A stretch of 64,000 nt of DNA from Hygrophila difformis (taxonomy: Eukaryota; Streptophyta; Magnoliopsida; Lamiales; Acanthaceae): the NCBI GenBank assembly GCA_030278955.1, contig JAOANR010000003.1, positions 28,721,227 through 28,785,226 on the forward strand, written 5' to 3'. The notes under the pieces were generated by a model. The model had not been told where the DNA came from and did no database searches. It saw nothing but the letters and a program-made list of their open reading frames with translations. A program made the position numbers and the translations under genes. Positions 24,201-35,513 of this stretch are shown here, piece by piece. Position 1 is the stretch's first letter; each line of letters begins with the position of its first letter.

Positions 24201-24391
24201 ATTCATGGAATGTCTTCGGGCTTCCTTTCCCTCTTTTATTCCATTTTGAATTTAAATCTATCGGCGTTTTATTTCCGAGCAATAATTTATTGTGATAAAT
24301 TATTTTCTTCTTCTCGGAAATATTTCAACATTGATCGGAATAAATTTTTATTCCCTTGGACGTTGATAAAAAAAAAATCTGGGGTGTTACA
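21291..24391 (-). repeat. 3' LTR of the gag-only retrotransposon
   Basis: The 3101-bp LTR has mirror-like ends, TGTAACACCCC and GGGGTGTTACA. It contains four copies of GGCTCTTATGTCCAC in two roughly 68-bp units (about 21964-22092) and a strongly GC-rich patch rich in GCGCG (about 23755-23900). Open frames inside are short, have no recognised domain and recur unchanged in the other LTR. Confidence 0.92.
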
Positions 24392-24407
24392 CTCTCCCCC
24401 CCTTAAG
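24392..24407 (-). other. polypurine tract
   Basis: On the minus strand the sequence TTAAGGGGGGGGAGAG abuts the TG of the 3' LTR. A purine run here is the plus-strand priming site expected in an LTR retrotransposon. Confidence 0.8.
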
Positions 24408-24499
24408 AATCAACTTCGTCCTCGAAGTTGTGCTTCGGCTTTTCTCGCGCGAAGAGTTATGGTCCTTTTTGTTTACTATTTGCGATGTTGTGTTATTGA

Positions 24500-24652
24500 A
24501 TTATTGTTCGATTGTTGATCGTCGTTTGTTGTTTGATTATTGTTTGATTATTGTTTGATTATTGTTTGATTGTTGATTATTGTTTGATTATTGTTTGATT
24601 GTTGATTATTGTTTGATTATTGTTTGATTATTGTTTGATTATTGTTTGACTG
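24500..24652. repeat. minisatellite of TTGATTATTG-type units
   Basis: Roughly 11-bp units of the form TTATTGTTTGA, with some TTGTTGA variants, are repeated about a dozen times. It lies in the internal region of the gag-only element between polypurine tract and gag, so it is element-derived. Confidence 0.85.
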
Positions 24653-24779
24653 AACCCAGAATTGAAATTTCCAAGTTGCCTACGTACCCTGTGAAGGGAT
24701 CAAGTCATTACGTAGTTCAAAAAGAATTTATTTGGAATACAAAATATTCGAGTTTCGAAATAAATGCTTATGCATTCTT

Positions 24780-24808
24780 ACGGGGTATTACATCCTCCCC
24801 CCCCTTAA
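24780..24808 (-). other. second LTR-start/polypurine-like junction inside the element
   Basis: The plus strand reads GGGGTATTACA followed by TCCTCCCCCCCCTTAAG. This copies the arrangement at 24381-24407 (LTR end plus polypurine tract), about 400 bp further inside. It may be the fossil 3' LTR start of a related element retained when the present LTR was acquired. That origin is an inference. Confidence 0.5.
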
Positions 24809-24931
24809 GATTACAGTTATGTTCCCATAACTGCCTACACATCCACGAATGTTCAAGTATCGTTGCCTAGCACAGGTATATATTTATTTACCACATTTAA
24901 CGTCCCATGAGTCCCCCTTGGTTACTTGTGG

Positions 24932-25996
24932 CTAGTTAGGTCCAGCGACCAGGTCATCTCTTTTGGTTATATTCTCAATATGGGTTTGACATTCCCTAGT
25001 CTTGTGACCAAACTTGCCGCACTTATAGCAGGCTCCAGGCTTCGGGCACTGGCGCACCAAATGTGCATGGTTGCATCGTGGGCAGCGTGGTATGAACGCA
25101 CCACGGTTGCCATCTCCTCTAGACCCATCGAATTTAGCTTGATCATTGCCCCTCCTAAAGTTATTATTGTTGTTCTTATTACGATTCTTCTTCTCGAATC
25201 CTTGCGAGTTTTTGCTCGATTCGCCATTGTCCTTTCGCTTTAATTGTTGGACACGCGCGACTGCTACTGCCCGGTCATATACCTCCTGCAAAGTCGTGCA
25301 TTGTCCTCCCACCAATATCTCTCGAATATCAAGATTCAAACCCATCTCGAACTTCTGAGCCTTGTCGAAGTCAGTTGGCACCATTGTAGCAGCAAATCTA
25401 ACCAGCTCCTTAAACTTGGCATAGTACTCTTGTACTGTTTGCCCACCTTGTTTCAAATGGACGAATTCTTCATACCTTGCGGCCTTAATGCTCATTGGGT
25501 AAAACTTTTCCCTCAAAACCTCCTTAAATTCTTCCCATAGGCAGGCTTTAGTCAAATTTCCTTGGAGGTTATGCCACCATTCGTCGGCCTCTCCGCCAAG
25601 ATAGTAGGTCGCCACTTGGACCCTCTCGTCCTCGGGACATTTGATAGCGCTGAGGAGCTTATCAAAGGTGCGAATCCAATCTTCCAGTTTGGCCGGATCC
25701 TCTTGGCCATTATAATGGGGTGGATTGTAGGGGTTTACAAATGCCAAGTAGTTGACTCGGGCTACTGGCGGAAGTATTGTCGATTGTGCCCTATGCACCT
25801 CGGCATTCCCTAATACTATGAGTACTTCTTCTACCGTCCTTAAACGTTCATCCATGTTGTTGGGAATAGGAGGCGCTCGATTTCCGACGTTCGGAGGAAT
25901 CTCATTGTTAGGTGCGTTTGGGAGATTAGTGTCAGTGCCGTTTGGGCTTACCTTCCTCAGTTTTCTTCTAGGTGCCATTTTCTGTTGTAGAAGCAC
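24932..25996 (-). CDS. gag: Gag polyprotein of the gag-only LTR element
   Basis: The frame encodes 354 aa; translation probably starts at the second Met (MAPRRKLRK, at about 25978), giving 348 aa. The centre has the retrotransposon Gag fold signature (ADEWWHNLQGN, FKEVLREKFYPMSIKAARYE, FVHLKQGGQTVQEYYAKFKE), which forms the capsid that packages element RNA. A basic Asn/Gly/Arg-rich linker leads to two zinc knuckles, CPRCNHAHLVRQC and CYKCGKFGHKTREC (CX2CX4HX4C), for RNA binding. The frame is fully open, unlike every other retroelement gene in the window, and ends without any protease domain. It has Ty3/gypsy-type Gag features. It may supply Gag in cis while enzymes come from an autonomous relative. 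Confidence 0.93.
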   Translation of the reverse strand: MLLQQKMAPRRKLRKVSPNGTDTNLPNAPNNEIPPNVGNRAPPIPNNMDERLRTVEEVLIVLGNAEVHRAQSTILPPVARVNYLAFVNPYNPPHYNGQEDPAKLEDWIRTFDKLLSAIKCPEDERVQVATYYLGGEADEWWHNLQGNLTKACLWEEFKEVLREKFYPMSIKAARYEEFVHLKQGGQTVQEYYAKFKELVRFAATMVPTDFDKAQKFEMGLNLDIREILVGGQCTTLQEVYDRAVAVARVQQLKRKDNGESSKNSQGFEKKNRNKNNNNNFRRGNDQAKFDGSRGDGNRGAFIPRCPRCNHAHLVRQCPKPGACYKCGKFGHKTRECQTHIENITKRDDLVAGPN

Positions 25997-26470
25997 GCGA
26001 AGATGAGTTTCTAAGTGATCAAGATCTAGGACTAAGGCAAAGTTAGTCTTAAGTTGGCGCTCCTAAGTCAAGATCATGTCGAGTTCTAAGGTAGGAGTGT
26101 TTCTTATTACCGATAATTCGCATAAAAAGGGTTAGTGTATTTATGTATGCATATGCATATGTGTCCCCCCAAAAAAAAAAAAATTTTATGCATGCATTTA
26201 TTTATCCATGGGTTTTAAAAATAAATTTATTCCATGGATAGATTAAAATAAGGATAAAAGGTTTGGGCCACTATATTGGGCCGAAAGAAATAAAGTATTT
26301 GGGCTTTAAATAAAAACAAGGCTATTGGGCCAAGATAATTTCTTGGGCCTCTAAAAAAAATTTTGGGCTAAAAATTTGGGCTTTAACTTCAAAATAATAA
26401 TTGGGCTCTTTAAAATAGTAGTTTTAAAATATTCCGGGCTCTTTAAAATATAATAACTTCAAAATAATCC
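25997..26470 (-). other. untranslated leader of the gag-only element
   Basis: This stretch lies between the primer-binding site and gag. It contains many TTGGGC(C/T) or reverse-complement-like motifs between 26270 and 26475 and an A run at 26170. It is non-coding and may hold packaging signals, although no specific signal can be named. Confidence 0.5.
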
Positions 26471-26484
26471 GGGCTCTGATACCA
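26471..26484 (-). other. primer-binding site, initiator tRNA-Met type
   Basis: On the minus strand, three bases after the 5' LTR, the sequence is TGGTATCAGAGCCC. This is complementary to the 3' end of plant initiator tRNA-Met and is the standard start site for reverse transcription in many plant LTR elements. Confidence 0.9.
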
Positions 26485-26487
26485 TTC

Positions 26488-29400
26488 TGTAACACCCCGG
26501 ATTTGATAACCCAGGCCGGGATGCCACCGCCACACCTCCCTAGCAAGACACGGTTTCTCCGAGCTCGCTAAAAAGATGTAAGGCTATGGTTTTTCAGGAT
26601 TTAAAATATTCAAACAGCCCATTCATATATAATTTAAAGATAATACATCAAAGTTGCAGCGGGATTTAAATTGTGCAGCGGAAATAAAGTATAAGGGCCG
26701 ATATGGCCAAAACACGGGTAAACAGTCCCGTTCATGCAGGTCGTAATTAAAGGCAGGGATTTAAAATAAAGATTTCCCCTAATGTTCCCATGTATGCATA
26801 TGACGATGCATGTTCCTCGTACTCTGTAAGAAAAAGGAGATATATGGTTTGGGTCAGCAAAAACGCGCTGAGTAAGCTAACACATAGCATGGGTTAGGGG
26901 TTTCAAAGCCTTTAATTAATTTAATAAAAAGATTTCTTGTAGGAAAATGATTTGCAAGGCATAAAGACTTAAAAACCTTAAATATTTTGTTCTCCCGTTA
27001 CATAACCATTTCATCAAAATATCATTTTGCCGGAGATCCGGCGGCCGCAGCCAATTTCAAAAATATCACTTCTCAAAATATTTTTCGTTTCTTTTATAGT
27101 TCACATTTCACCAAGGCACTTGTGACCGCAATCCTCATAACCAATATTTATAAATAACCATTCGCCAGGGCTCTTATGTCCACTGGCCGTTCGCTTGGGC
27201 TCTTATGTCCACAAGCCGTTTGGTCGACCATTCGCTAGGGCTCTTATGTCCACTAGCCGTTCGCTTGGGCTCTTATGTCCACAAGCCGTCTGGCCATATT
27301 GATCATATCAAACTTGGTCATAAATTCCCCAATGTTTCTAAAGAATTCTTTTACAGAAAATGTTTTTATTTGGTGTAACGGGATTTTTCAAAAATATAGC
27401 TTTATCGTAATTCCAACGTCTCGATCGTTGTTTAAAAGATTTCAAAAATCGATCGATGTCACAGTTTGCGCCTTTTTGGTTTAAAAATCCATTTCTTAGG
27501 CGATTGATTTGAAATTTGTACAGTAGCTCAAAAACATCCCAACGAACAACTTTCGTGTTTTAAGTTTTTCGGAAAAACGATGGGAAGCATGTCAAAAATC
27601 AAGTTTTCTTCAGAATCAAAAAGCTGTCAGGATTCAGGTTTGACAACGTTAAAAGATTTGACTTTTTGACATATCAAATGGACTTCAAAAATTCTGAAAT
27701 TTTACAGAGACATACTAGACATGATTTCCAACAACTTTTGTTTAGAACTCAAAGATTGGTTCGGGCTAGAAATGATAGGAATAAGCTCATCAAGATCGGC
27801 TATGAAATCTGTCATCCTTTGACAATTCTTAAAAACGCAGAATATGTCCGATACGATTTGGGGTATCAAGACTTGATGAAAATTTCTAAAATTTTTACAC
27901 AAAATAGATTATGATCTTTGGATCAAAATCTTAGTTTTGAGTTTTCAGGTTTGAACACTCGAAGTAAGAGTTTTGCTCGTCGTGTTTGATTATGAAATCT
28001 ATCAAGGTTCTTGATTTTGGTACTAACGCAGATTGGATTGGCTCAGATTCGGAGGCTCAAATCTCAACGAAAAATTCTAAAAATTTGCAGAAATGTTCTA
28101 AACTCATAGATCTACAACTTTCATGTTCAATACCAATCCTAGATCGGCCTAGATCCATGGTCAAAATAACCAACAAGATTGAGAGTGAAATCTGCCAAAG
28201 TTCTAAGATTCAGATTTAATGCTCTTCGGTTTTCGGTTGGTTTCAGGTTTCAAAACATTATGAAAAATTCCAAAATTTTTATAGAAGCTAGACCAAAGTC
28301 TTATGAACACTTTTCATGTTTTGAGTTTTGTTGTTTGAGCAGCTTTAGAGGTTCGAAAAATTCATACGAAAATGCTGCGTTGAGGGTTTCTCTTGTTGAC
28401 AGATTTTTATTAAATTTTCTTGAGTTGAATCTCTATGTTTGGTTGCATTTTAAGTCACCCAAAACCATAGTAAGGTTAACTTACAGTGGGGATGATGTCT
28501 AGGAAGTCACGGGGTCGTCCGGAATCCACGGGATGTCACGAACGAATCTCTTCCACCCGATCTATTCTTCCCTTGGCTCCGATTTGTGTTTGAATACGAA
28601 GATTCGTAAGTTAGGAGGTTGTTTATGATCTTAAAATCATAAGGAAACTTGAATAACATCTTACCAACAATCCAAAGCCTGCAATCCTTGATCTACACAC
28701 TTCCTTGGTTGGATTTGGTTGCCGGAAACTCGTCGGAAAGTCGCCGGAAGTTCGTCGGAAGAGTGTTTGGCTTTGGGAGAGTTTTTGGAGAGTTTGGGGT
28801 GATTGATTGATGAAAATGGCTGTCAAAGGGGTTGGGATTGATTACATATCGTCCAAAAAGATGCCTCTCTCGTGAAGGATCAGATTCCCAACCTTGGGCC
28901 CCGAAAATTGGCGAGAAAGTCGCCAAAACGCGACAAGGTGTTGCTGTCAGGACCTTGGCGCGGGGTTGGCGCGCGAATCGGCCAAAAGCCGCGCCGGGTG
29001 CGCGCCACCGTAACGCGACAACGCGTCTTTCGTCCCGGCGCGGGGTTGGCGCGCTAAACCAAGGATTCCCGCGCCGGGTGCGCGCCGAACCCGCCTGGGC
29101 TTCGGTCCGGGCGGTGTCGTGCGATCCGTCGTGCTTTTTCCTCCTCTCTTTCGGACTTCTGTCCTCCTACATTTTCGGGCTCGATTTTTCGGGTCATTCT
29201 CGGTCCTAAATCCTTATCTTAAGTTTATCTTGACTCAAATGAATTTCATGTTTGAAATCTTAAGTTCGTCGGTCTCGGTTTCGTCGGCTTTTGATTCCCG
29301 TGCAATAACTTGTATCATTAAATTTCTTTCGACTTCACGGGTTCTTGGAATTAAAATTCTTTTCCTTCATGAACTTAACTCCAATTATTTTTACTCAATT

Positions 29401-29587
29401 CATGGAATGTCTTCGGGCTTCCTTTCCCTCTTTTATTCCATTTTGAATTTAAATCTATCGGCGTTTTATTTCCGAGCAATAATTTATTGTGATAAATTAT
29501 TTTCTTCTTCTCGGAAATATTTCAACATTGATCGGAATAAATTTTTATTCCCTTGGACGTTGATAAAAAAAAATCTGGGGTGTTACA
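26488..29587 (-). repeat. 5' LTR of the gag-only retrotransposon
   Basis: This 3100-bp copy is nearly identical to 21291-24391 (offset 5197). Differences seen by eye are single bases near 26661 and 27028, three in the GC-rich patch near 29068 and 29094, and one A fewer near 29574. It has the same four-copy GCTCTTATGTCCAC tandem region at about 27161-27290. Transcription of the element would start within it on the minus strand. Confidence 0.92.
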
Positions 29588-29620
29588 GGTTGTTCACTAA
29601 TGCTTTAATATATATATAGA

Positions 29621-29765
29621 TTACAAGCATCTCCCATTTATATTTCTATTAATTATAAACTTAACTTGCTTATTTAAATTTAATGTCATTGTTTTTAATT
29701 TAATCAACTCTAGAATTAAACAAAATGTTTTCAGAAAAAAAATTTAATAAACTTAAAACAATTGC
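29621..29765 (+). mobile_element. Athila LTR fragment next to the Helitron end
   Basis: The segment from TTACAAGCATCTCCCATTTA onward matches 51717-51870, which lies inside the Athila 5' LTR, with scattered differences (for example AATTTAATGTCA(T/C)T and TTTAATTTAATCA). It abuts the 5' end of Helitron copy 1 on one side and the truncated Helitron copy 2 on the other. It therefore marks an old rearrangement or insertion into an Athila LTR. Confidence 0.65.
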
Positions 29766-31885
29766 AAAATAGATAAAATAAAAATACAAAATTTCAAATT
29801 TTATCTTTCAAATCTTTTTAAAAGTGAATAAATCTCGAATGAATAAATAAATAACGCGAAAATCTAAAATTAGTAAATTTATAATTGCAAAATAATATAA
29901 ATAAAATAAAAAATACAGAATATTTAAATTTTAAATCTTTCAAATATATTTAAAAGTGAAATATAATTCAGACGGGCTTATAATCATTCTAAAAGTGACT
30001 TTTTTCGTTTAAAATCGAATGGGGAATTTGGTTAATTCAGACGGGCTTATAATCATTCTAACAATGAAGAATTTTCATCCCAAATCTTGAGCTTTGTTCC
30101 AATGAGAAGAGGGGTTGAATAATTTTCTGGGATAAATTTTTGTTGGTAGAATTCTCGTCACAATCTAGTGGAATATCAATTCTATAATGTGCAATCTTAC
30201 CTCTTGGAAGGAGTGTGATGTTATTCCACTGGATGCTACATGCAACACAATATCATTTCTCCCACGAAGGGCTGAACATAATGTTTTCTGGATCAATTAT
30301 GGATAAGTATCTTCTCAGTTCCACCATGTAAAGAAAAAGAATCAACCCTCAGAACTATCAACTGCATACATTATTTTATTATAAACATTTCTCTACTCAT
30401 TAATCAACAAAGGTAAGAGCTTAGCATGATACACTTTCATTTCTTCCTTATTATAATATTTCTCTTCTAGTATCAATAGATTATATGTTTCAGATGTTAA
30501 AACTTCATTCAGTACCGCCATTTCAGAGAAAATTTTTCAATTTAGAATTTGCAGCAATTAGACTTTCAATTTCTAACAAAGCTAGATTTATATTTATTCT
30601 TCCGTCAATTACAAATCTGTTAAAATATATGTTAATGAATTATTCCTAAAAATAAATAATAAAAAATAAATTTTCATTCTTTAGTTACTGATGGACTATT
30701 CACACCCCAATAACTCTTTATACACCCGATTCTTTTATTTATAATATGCTTTACGAAATTAACTAATTTACTTTAAATCAATTATCCATAGAATATAAAT
30801 TTTCATACTTCTCTTAATAATTATAATTCTTTTGTATTATTTTAAATATAATAAAACATAAATAAGATCTATTCTATTTAGTATATATTTATATACAATT
30901 AGAATGATATAATTATAAAAAATATTTTTTAACGATTAGCAACTATATAATTGTATATTACTTTTATTAAATATATAATTGTATATTACTTAAGAGAAGT
31001 GACATATTTTTGTGAAAATATGGCCTATATATACACATTAATTCGTATATACAAATCTTTTCCATATATTCATTATGGTATCTTTTAATAATATAAATTA
31101 CATATATACACTGCGAATTCCATATAAATTTTAAAATTTCAAATTTTTAAAACTGAAAATTGTAGGAACTCCATATAAATTGGAAATTAAATAAAAGACT
31201 AAAAATTGGGATTTCATATACATTAATATACATTTTTATTACATAATTTATCACACCAAATAAATATAACCAGAATTGAGACTAAACCTACACAAAATTA
31301 CCAACATTACAATATGATCACCATATTGAAATATAAACGCAACATAATTCTTAGTTGCCAGTGCCGAACCTCGTCCTAATAACTAATAATACTATGGTGC
31401 AAAAACTGAAAACGCTTATTCATGTCATAATAATTCTATGGTGTAAAAACTCAAAATCTATAAATAAATAATAAATACAGCAATAAAATTTAAAATAAAT
31501 AAAATAAAAAATACAAAAGAATAAAATATAAATACAAAATAGTAAATTTTATCTTTCAAATCTTTTTAAAAGTGAATAAATCTCGAATGAATAAATAAAT
31601 AACACGAAAATCTAAAATTAGTAAATTTAAAATTGCAAAATAATATAAATAAAATAAAAAATACAGAATATTTAAATTTTAAATCTTTCAAATATATTTA
31701 GAAGTGAAGATTGTGGGAATTCCATATATTTCAAAAACTGAAAATCTATAATGAATAAATAAATGTGAAAATCTAAAATAATTAATTAAAAATGCAAAAA
31801 TCTATAAAAATTACAAATTTGAAATGGAGACACCGCATTAAATTTAGGATGGGTTGTTCACTAATGCTTTAATATAGTATATAGA
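29766..31885 (-). mobile_element. Helitron copy 2, rearranged and truncated
   Basis: Positions 30020-31885 are nearly identical to 19440-21290 plus the terminal stretch of copy 1, ending at the same TCTATATA 5' terminus (minus strand). The first 200 bases instead match the 35105-35310 part of copy 3, and a 27-bp stretch (AATTCAGACGGGCTTATAAT...) is present twice, near 29967 and 30033. The hairpin end and helicase C-terminus are missing, so this copy is an internal-deletion derivative. Confidence 0.7.
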
Positions 31886-34800
31886 TTAACCCGTCGAGAC
31901 TCGACGGCATAATTATATATTTTATATAATATATATATTTATATTGTATAAAATAATCATGAATTATATTTGAGTAATGAAAAATGTGTAATGATTTTAT
32001 ATCTTTCAAAAGATGATGTATATGATAATGTAATTTAATTATTTTTAAAACTAACTAAGAAATCATATTATACCGTCTTCTTTAGCTTCTTTGGCTTAAC
32101 AGATCAATAAAAATAATTATTAAAATAATATTTTATTTAATTTGAAATTTAAATTAAAATAAAATAAAAAATTATATATAAGTATTAAGCGTAATATGAA
32201 AAATTTCCTCACAATTTGCTAAAAATTTCATACCTGAAAATCTCATTGGTAGGGTTAGTATAGTACTATCTTTAAAAATATCTGAATTTGAAGTGGTGCG
32301 GTTTATATTTATATATGTATTCTTAAAAATTGTCGCTATAGGATCACCCGTAGAATTTATAAGAATATCATCCGGAAATGTCACATCTATTTGTAGATCT
32401 TCAAAATCAATATCGGCCTTACCATCACCTAAATTAAGTATTCATTTTGTAAATTTTCTGTCATATATAAATTTTATTGTAAACTACATTTCTTATGATA
32501 TCTTGAGTTAATGATTCTTAATTACATATTAATACTTTGAGTCAAATCTTGCTAGTGATGCGAAATATTGCAACATAACTGTTCTTGGCAAAAACTGGTT
32601 TTGGAAGATAAAGTCTAATATTCTTTAAAGATTGACATTGACTTTTGTTTATAATCATAGCAAAACAAACTACAAGTTGAAATTTTCTCATCTGAAATCG
32701 AATCAGGAATTTGGTTAAATCAGATAAGCTCATAATCATTCTACCAATCAAGAATTTTTTACTTTTAAGCTTTCTCGAAAATTAATTTAACCTCAATAAT
32801 ATGGATCCACATCTTGTTACTATCAACCTACTTACATTGCATACTTTATTTGATGGATCTATATTCCTAATAAGCATGATTATGCAACCCTAATTCAACT
32901 ATGGTAATCCAGAACAATTGATTGTGTTTAGATATTATAGTGAAAATAATTCATTGGCATTATCTATGCTTTCATCCTCTTGAAAAATATTATTAGAACT
33001 GATATATATACATTTTCATTTACAGACATACGTTCCATGATTTAATAATTGATCGTATCAACAATCTCATTGATAGATAATAGTATAGCAATATCTTTAA
33101 AAATATCTGGATTTTAAGTGTTGCATTTTATATGTGTATAAGTACTCTAAACAATTGCCACTATAGGATCCCCATAGAATTTATAAAATTATCATATGGA
33201 AATTTCACATCTAATTATACATCTCCAAGATCAATACCAGATTTATAAATTACCATCATCTACATGAAGAATTCATTGTGCAAATTTCTGCCATATATAG
33301 TTTTTATTATAAACAACATTTCTTGTAGTATCTTAGATTAATCCATCTTAATTACATATTAATACTTCGAGCCCACTCTTTCCAGTGACACGAGAATTGC
33401 AGCATACCACTAACATAGGTAAAAAAAAAAAATGATTTTTCAAGATAGAGTCCAACCTCCTTTAAAAATGACATTGACTTTTTTTTTATGGTCATAGTAA
33501 AACAAAATGCGAGTGTGATTTTTTTCCTCGAAAATCGAATGAGGAATTTGGTTAATTCAATCGGGCTCATAATCATTCTACCAATCAAGAATTTTCATCA
33601 CAAATCTTGAGCTTTATTTCAATGAGAAGAGAGGTTGAATAATTATCTGGGATAAGTTTTTTGTATGTAGAATTCTTATCACAATCTAGTGGAATACCAA
33701 ATCTAAAATGTGTAGTCCTCCCTCTTGGAAGGAGTATGATGCTATTCCACTGGATGCTACATGCAACACAATATCATTTCTCCCACGAAGGGCTAAACAT
33801 AATATTTTCTAAATAAATTATCGATAAATGTCTTCTCAGTTCCACCACATATAGAAAAAAGTATCAACCCTCATCACTATCAATAACATACATTATTTTA
33901 TTATAAACATTCATCTACTCATTAATCAACAAAGGTAATAGTTTAGCATGATACGCCTTAATTCTTCATTATTATAATATTTTTTTTCTAGTATCAATAG
34001 ATTATGTATTTCAAACGTTAAAACTTCATTCAGTACCGCGATTCCAGAGAAATTTTTTCAATAGAATTTGCAGTAATTAGCCTTTCAATTTCTAACAAAG
34101 CTAGATTTATATTTGTTCTTTCGTCAATTGCAAATTTGTTAAAATATAGATTAATGAAGTATTTATTAAAAAATAGATTAAAAAATAAATATTCCTTCTT
34201 TAGTTACTGATGGACTATTCGCACCTCAATAACTCTTTATGCATCCGATTCTTTTATTTATAATATGCTTTACAAAAATAACTAATTTACTCTAAATCAG
34301 TTATCCATAGAATATGAATTTTCACAAATTCTCTTAATAATTATAATTCTTTTGTATTATTTTAAATATAATAAAACATAAATAAGATCTATTCTATTTA
34401 ATATATATTTATATACAATTAGAATGATATAATTATAAAAAATATTTTTTAACAATTAGCAACTATATAATAATATAATTGTATATTATTTTTAGTAAAT
34501 ATATAATTGTGTATTACTTTTAAGAGAAGTGACATATTTTTGTGAAAACATGGCCTATATATACATTAATTAATATATACAAAACTTTTCCATATATTCA
34601 TTAATGTATCTTTTAATAATATAAATTCCATATATACACTGCGAATTCCATATAAATTTCAAATTTCAAATTTTTTAAAAAGTGATGGAAACTCCATATA
34701 AATTGAAAATTAAATATCTTTTAACTAAAAATTGGAATTTCATATATATATATATATATTAATATATATTTAATATGAATAAATAAATATGTGCAATGCA

Positions 34801-35513
34801 CATTTTGATTACATCATTTACCACACAAAAAAGTATAACCAAAATTGAGACTAAACCTACACAAAATTACCAACATTACAATATAATCACCATATTGAAA
34901 TATAAAGGCAACATAATTCTTAGTTGCCAGTGCAGAACCTCGTCCTAATAATACTATGGTCTAAAAACTGAAAATGCCTATTCATGTCATAATAATCATA
35001 TGGTTTAAAAACTCAAAATCTATAAATAAATAATAAATGCAGCAATAAAATCTAAAATAAATAAAATAAAAAATACAAAATAATAAAATATAAAATAATA
35101 AATGCAAAATAATAAATTACAAAATAGATAAAATAAAAATACAAAATTTCAAATTTTATCTTTCAAATCTTTTTAAAAGTGAATAAATCTCTAATGAATA
35201 AATAATTAAATGCAAAAATCTAAAATTAGTAAATTTAAAATTGCAAAATAATGTAGATAAAATAAAAAATATAAAATTTCTAATTTCTAATCTTTCAAAT
35301 ATATTTAAAAGTGAAGATTGTGGGAACTCTAAATTGAAAATTCCATATATTTCAAAAAGTGAAAATCTATAATGAATAAAATAAATAAATAAATACAAAA
35401 ATCTAAAAATAATTAATTAAAAATACAAAAATCTATAAAAATTAGAAATTTAAAATGGAGACACCGCATTAAATTTAGGATTGGTTGTTCACTAATGCTT
35501 TAATATATATAGA
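31886..35513 (-). mobile_element. Helitron copy 3 (minus strand), about 3.6 kb
   Basis: The minus strand starts TCTATATATATTAAAGCATT at 35513 and ends with the hairpin CCGTCGAGTCTCGACGG just after the 5' end of copy 2, so copies 2 and 3 are head-to-tail with no spacer. The terminal CTAGT of copy 1 is not preserved here. The layout matches copy 1 throughout but is more diverged, including helicase remnants at 32170-33900 and AT-rich non-coding sequence from 33960 to 35500. Confidence 0.78.
32170..33900 (-). pseudogene. Helitron Pif1-type helicase remnants (copy 3)
   Basis: Readable minus-strand fragments include DDILINSTGDPIATIFKNTY (32172-32384), VVCFAMIINKSQCQSLKNIR with LYLPKPVF (32542-32751) and a second, poorer copy of that region (33352-33588). 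The INKSQ.QSL and LPKPVF pattern belongs to motif VI of plant Helitron helicases. The order shows an internal duplication of the helicase C-terminus about 0.85 kb apart, as in copy 1. Stops and frameshifts make it non-functional. Confidence 0.72.

Larger units (their letters stand above)
21291..29587 (-). mobile_element. intact gag-only LTR retrotransposon (TR-GAG/LARD-like, Ty3 type)
   Basis: The element is 8297 bp, in minus orientation. Two LTRs of about 3.1 kb (21291-24391 and 26488-29587) enclose only about 2.1 kb. A perfect 5-bp target duplication, GGTTG, flanks it (21286-21290 and 29588-29592), and removing the insert restores the Helitron sequence. The primer-binding site matches initiator tRNA-Met, and a G-rich polypurine tract precedes the 3' LTR. 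The only gene is gag; protease, RT, RNase H and integrase are absent, so it must use enzymes from another element. By eye the two LTRs differ at about five bases plus one A-run length difference, indicating very recent insertion. Confidence 0.92.
17780..29620 (-). mobile_element. Helitron copy 1 (minus strand), split by an LTR retrotransposon
   Basis: Read on the minus strand, the element starts TCTATATATATATTAAAGC (29620 downwards) and ends with a hairpin, GCCCGTCGAGTTTCGACGGC, followed by TTAATTACTAGT at 17780. A TC start, a 3' hairpin and a CTAGT end are Helitron features, and flanking bases fit insertion between A and T. Without the LTR element at 21291-29587 and its duplication it is about 3.5 kb. 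Decayed Pif1-type helicase sequence on the minus strand (18120-19960) confirms the class. No Rep (HUH) domain was recognised. Confidence 0.8.

Noticed and set aside
23635..24518. Open frames of 125 and 206 aa in the LTR (repeated at 28832-29619)
   Set aside because: They sit in the GC-rich and following part of a non-coding LTR, have no recognisable domain and read sense relative to the plus strand, opposite to the element. Identical copies in both LTRs reflect LTR duplication only.
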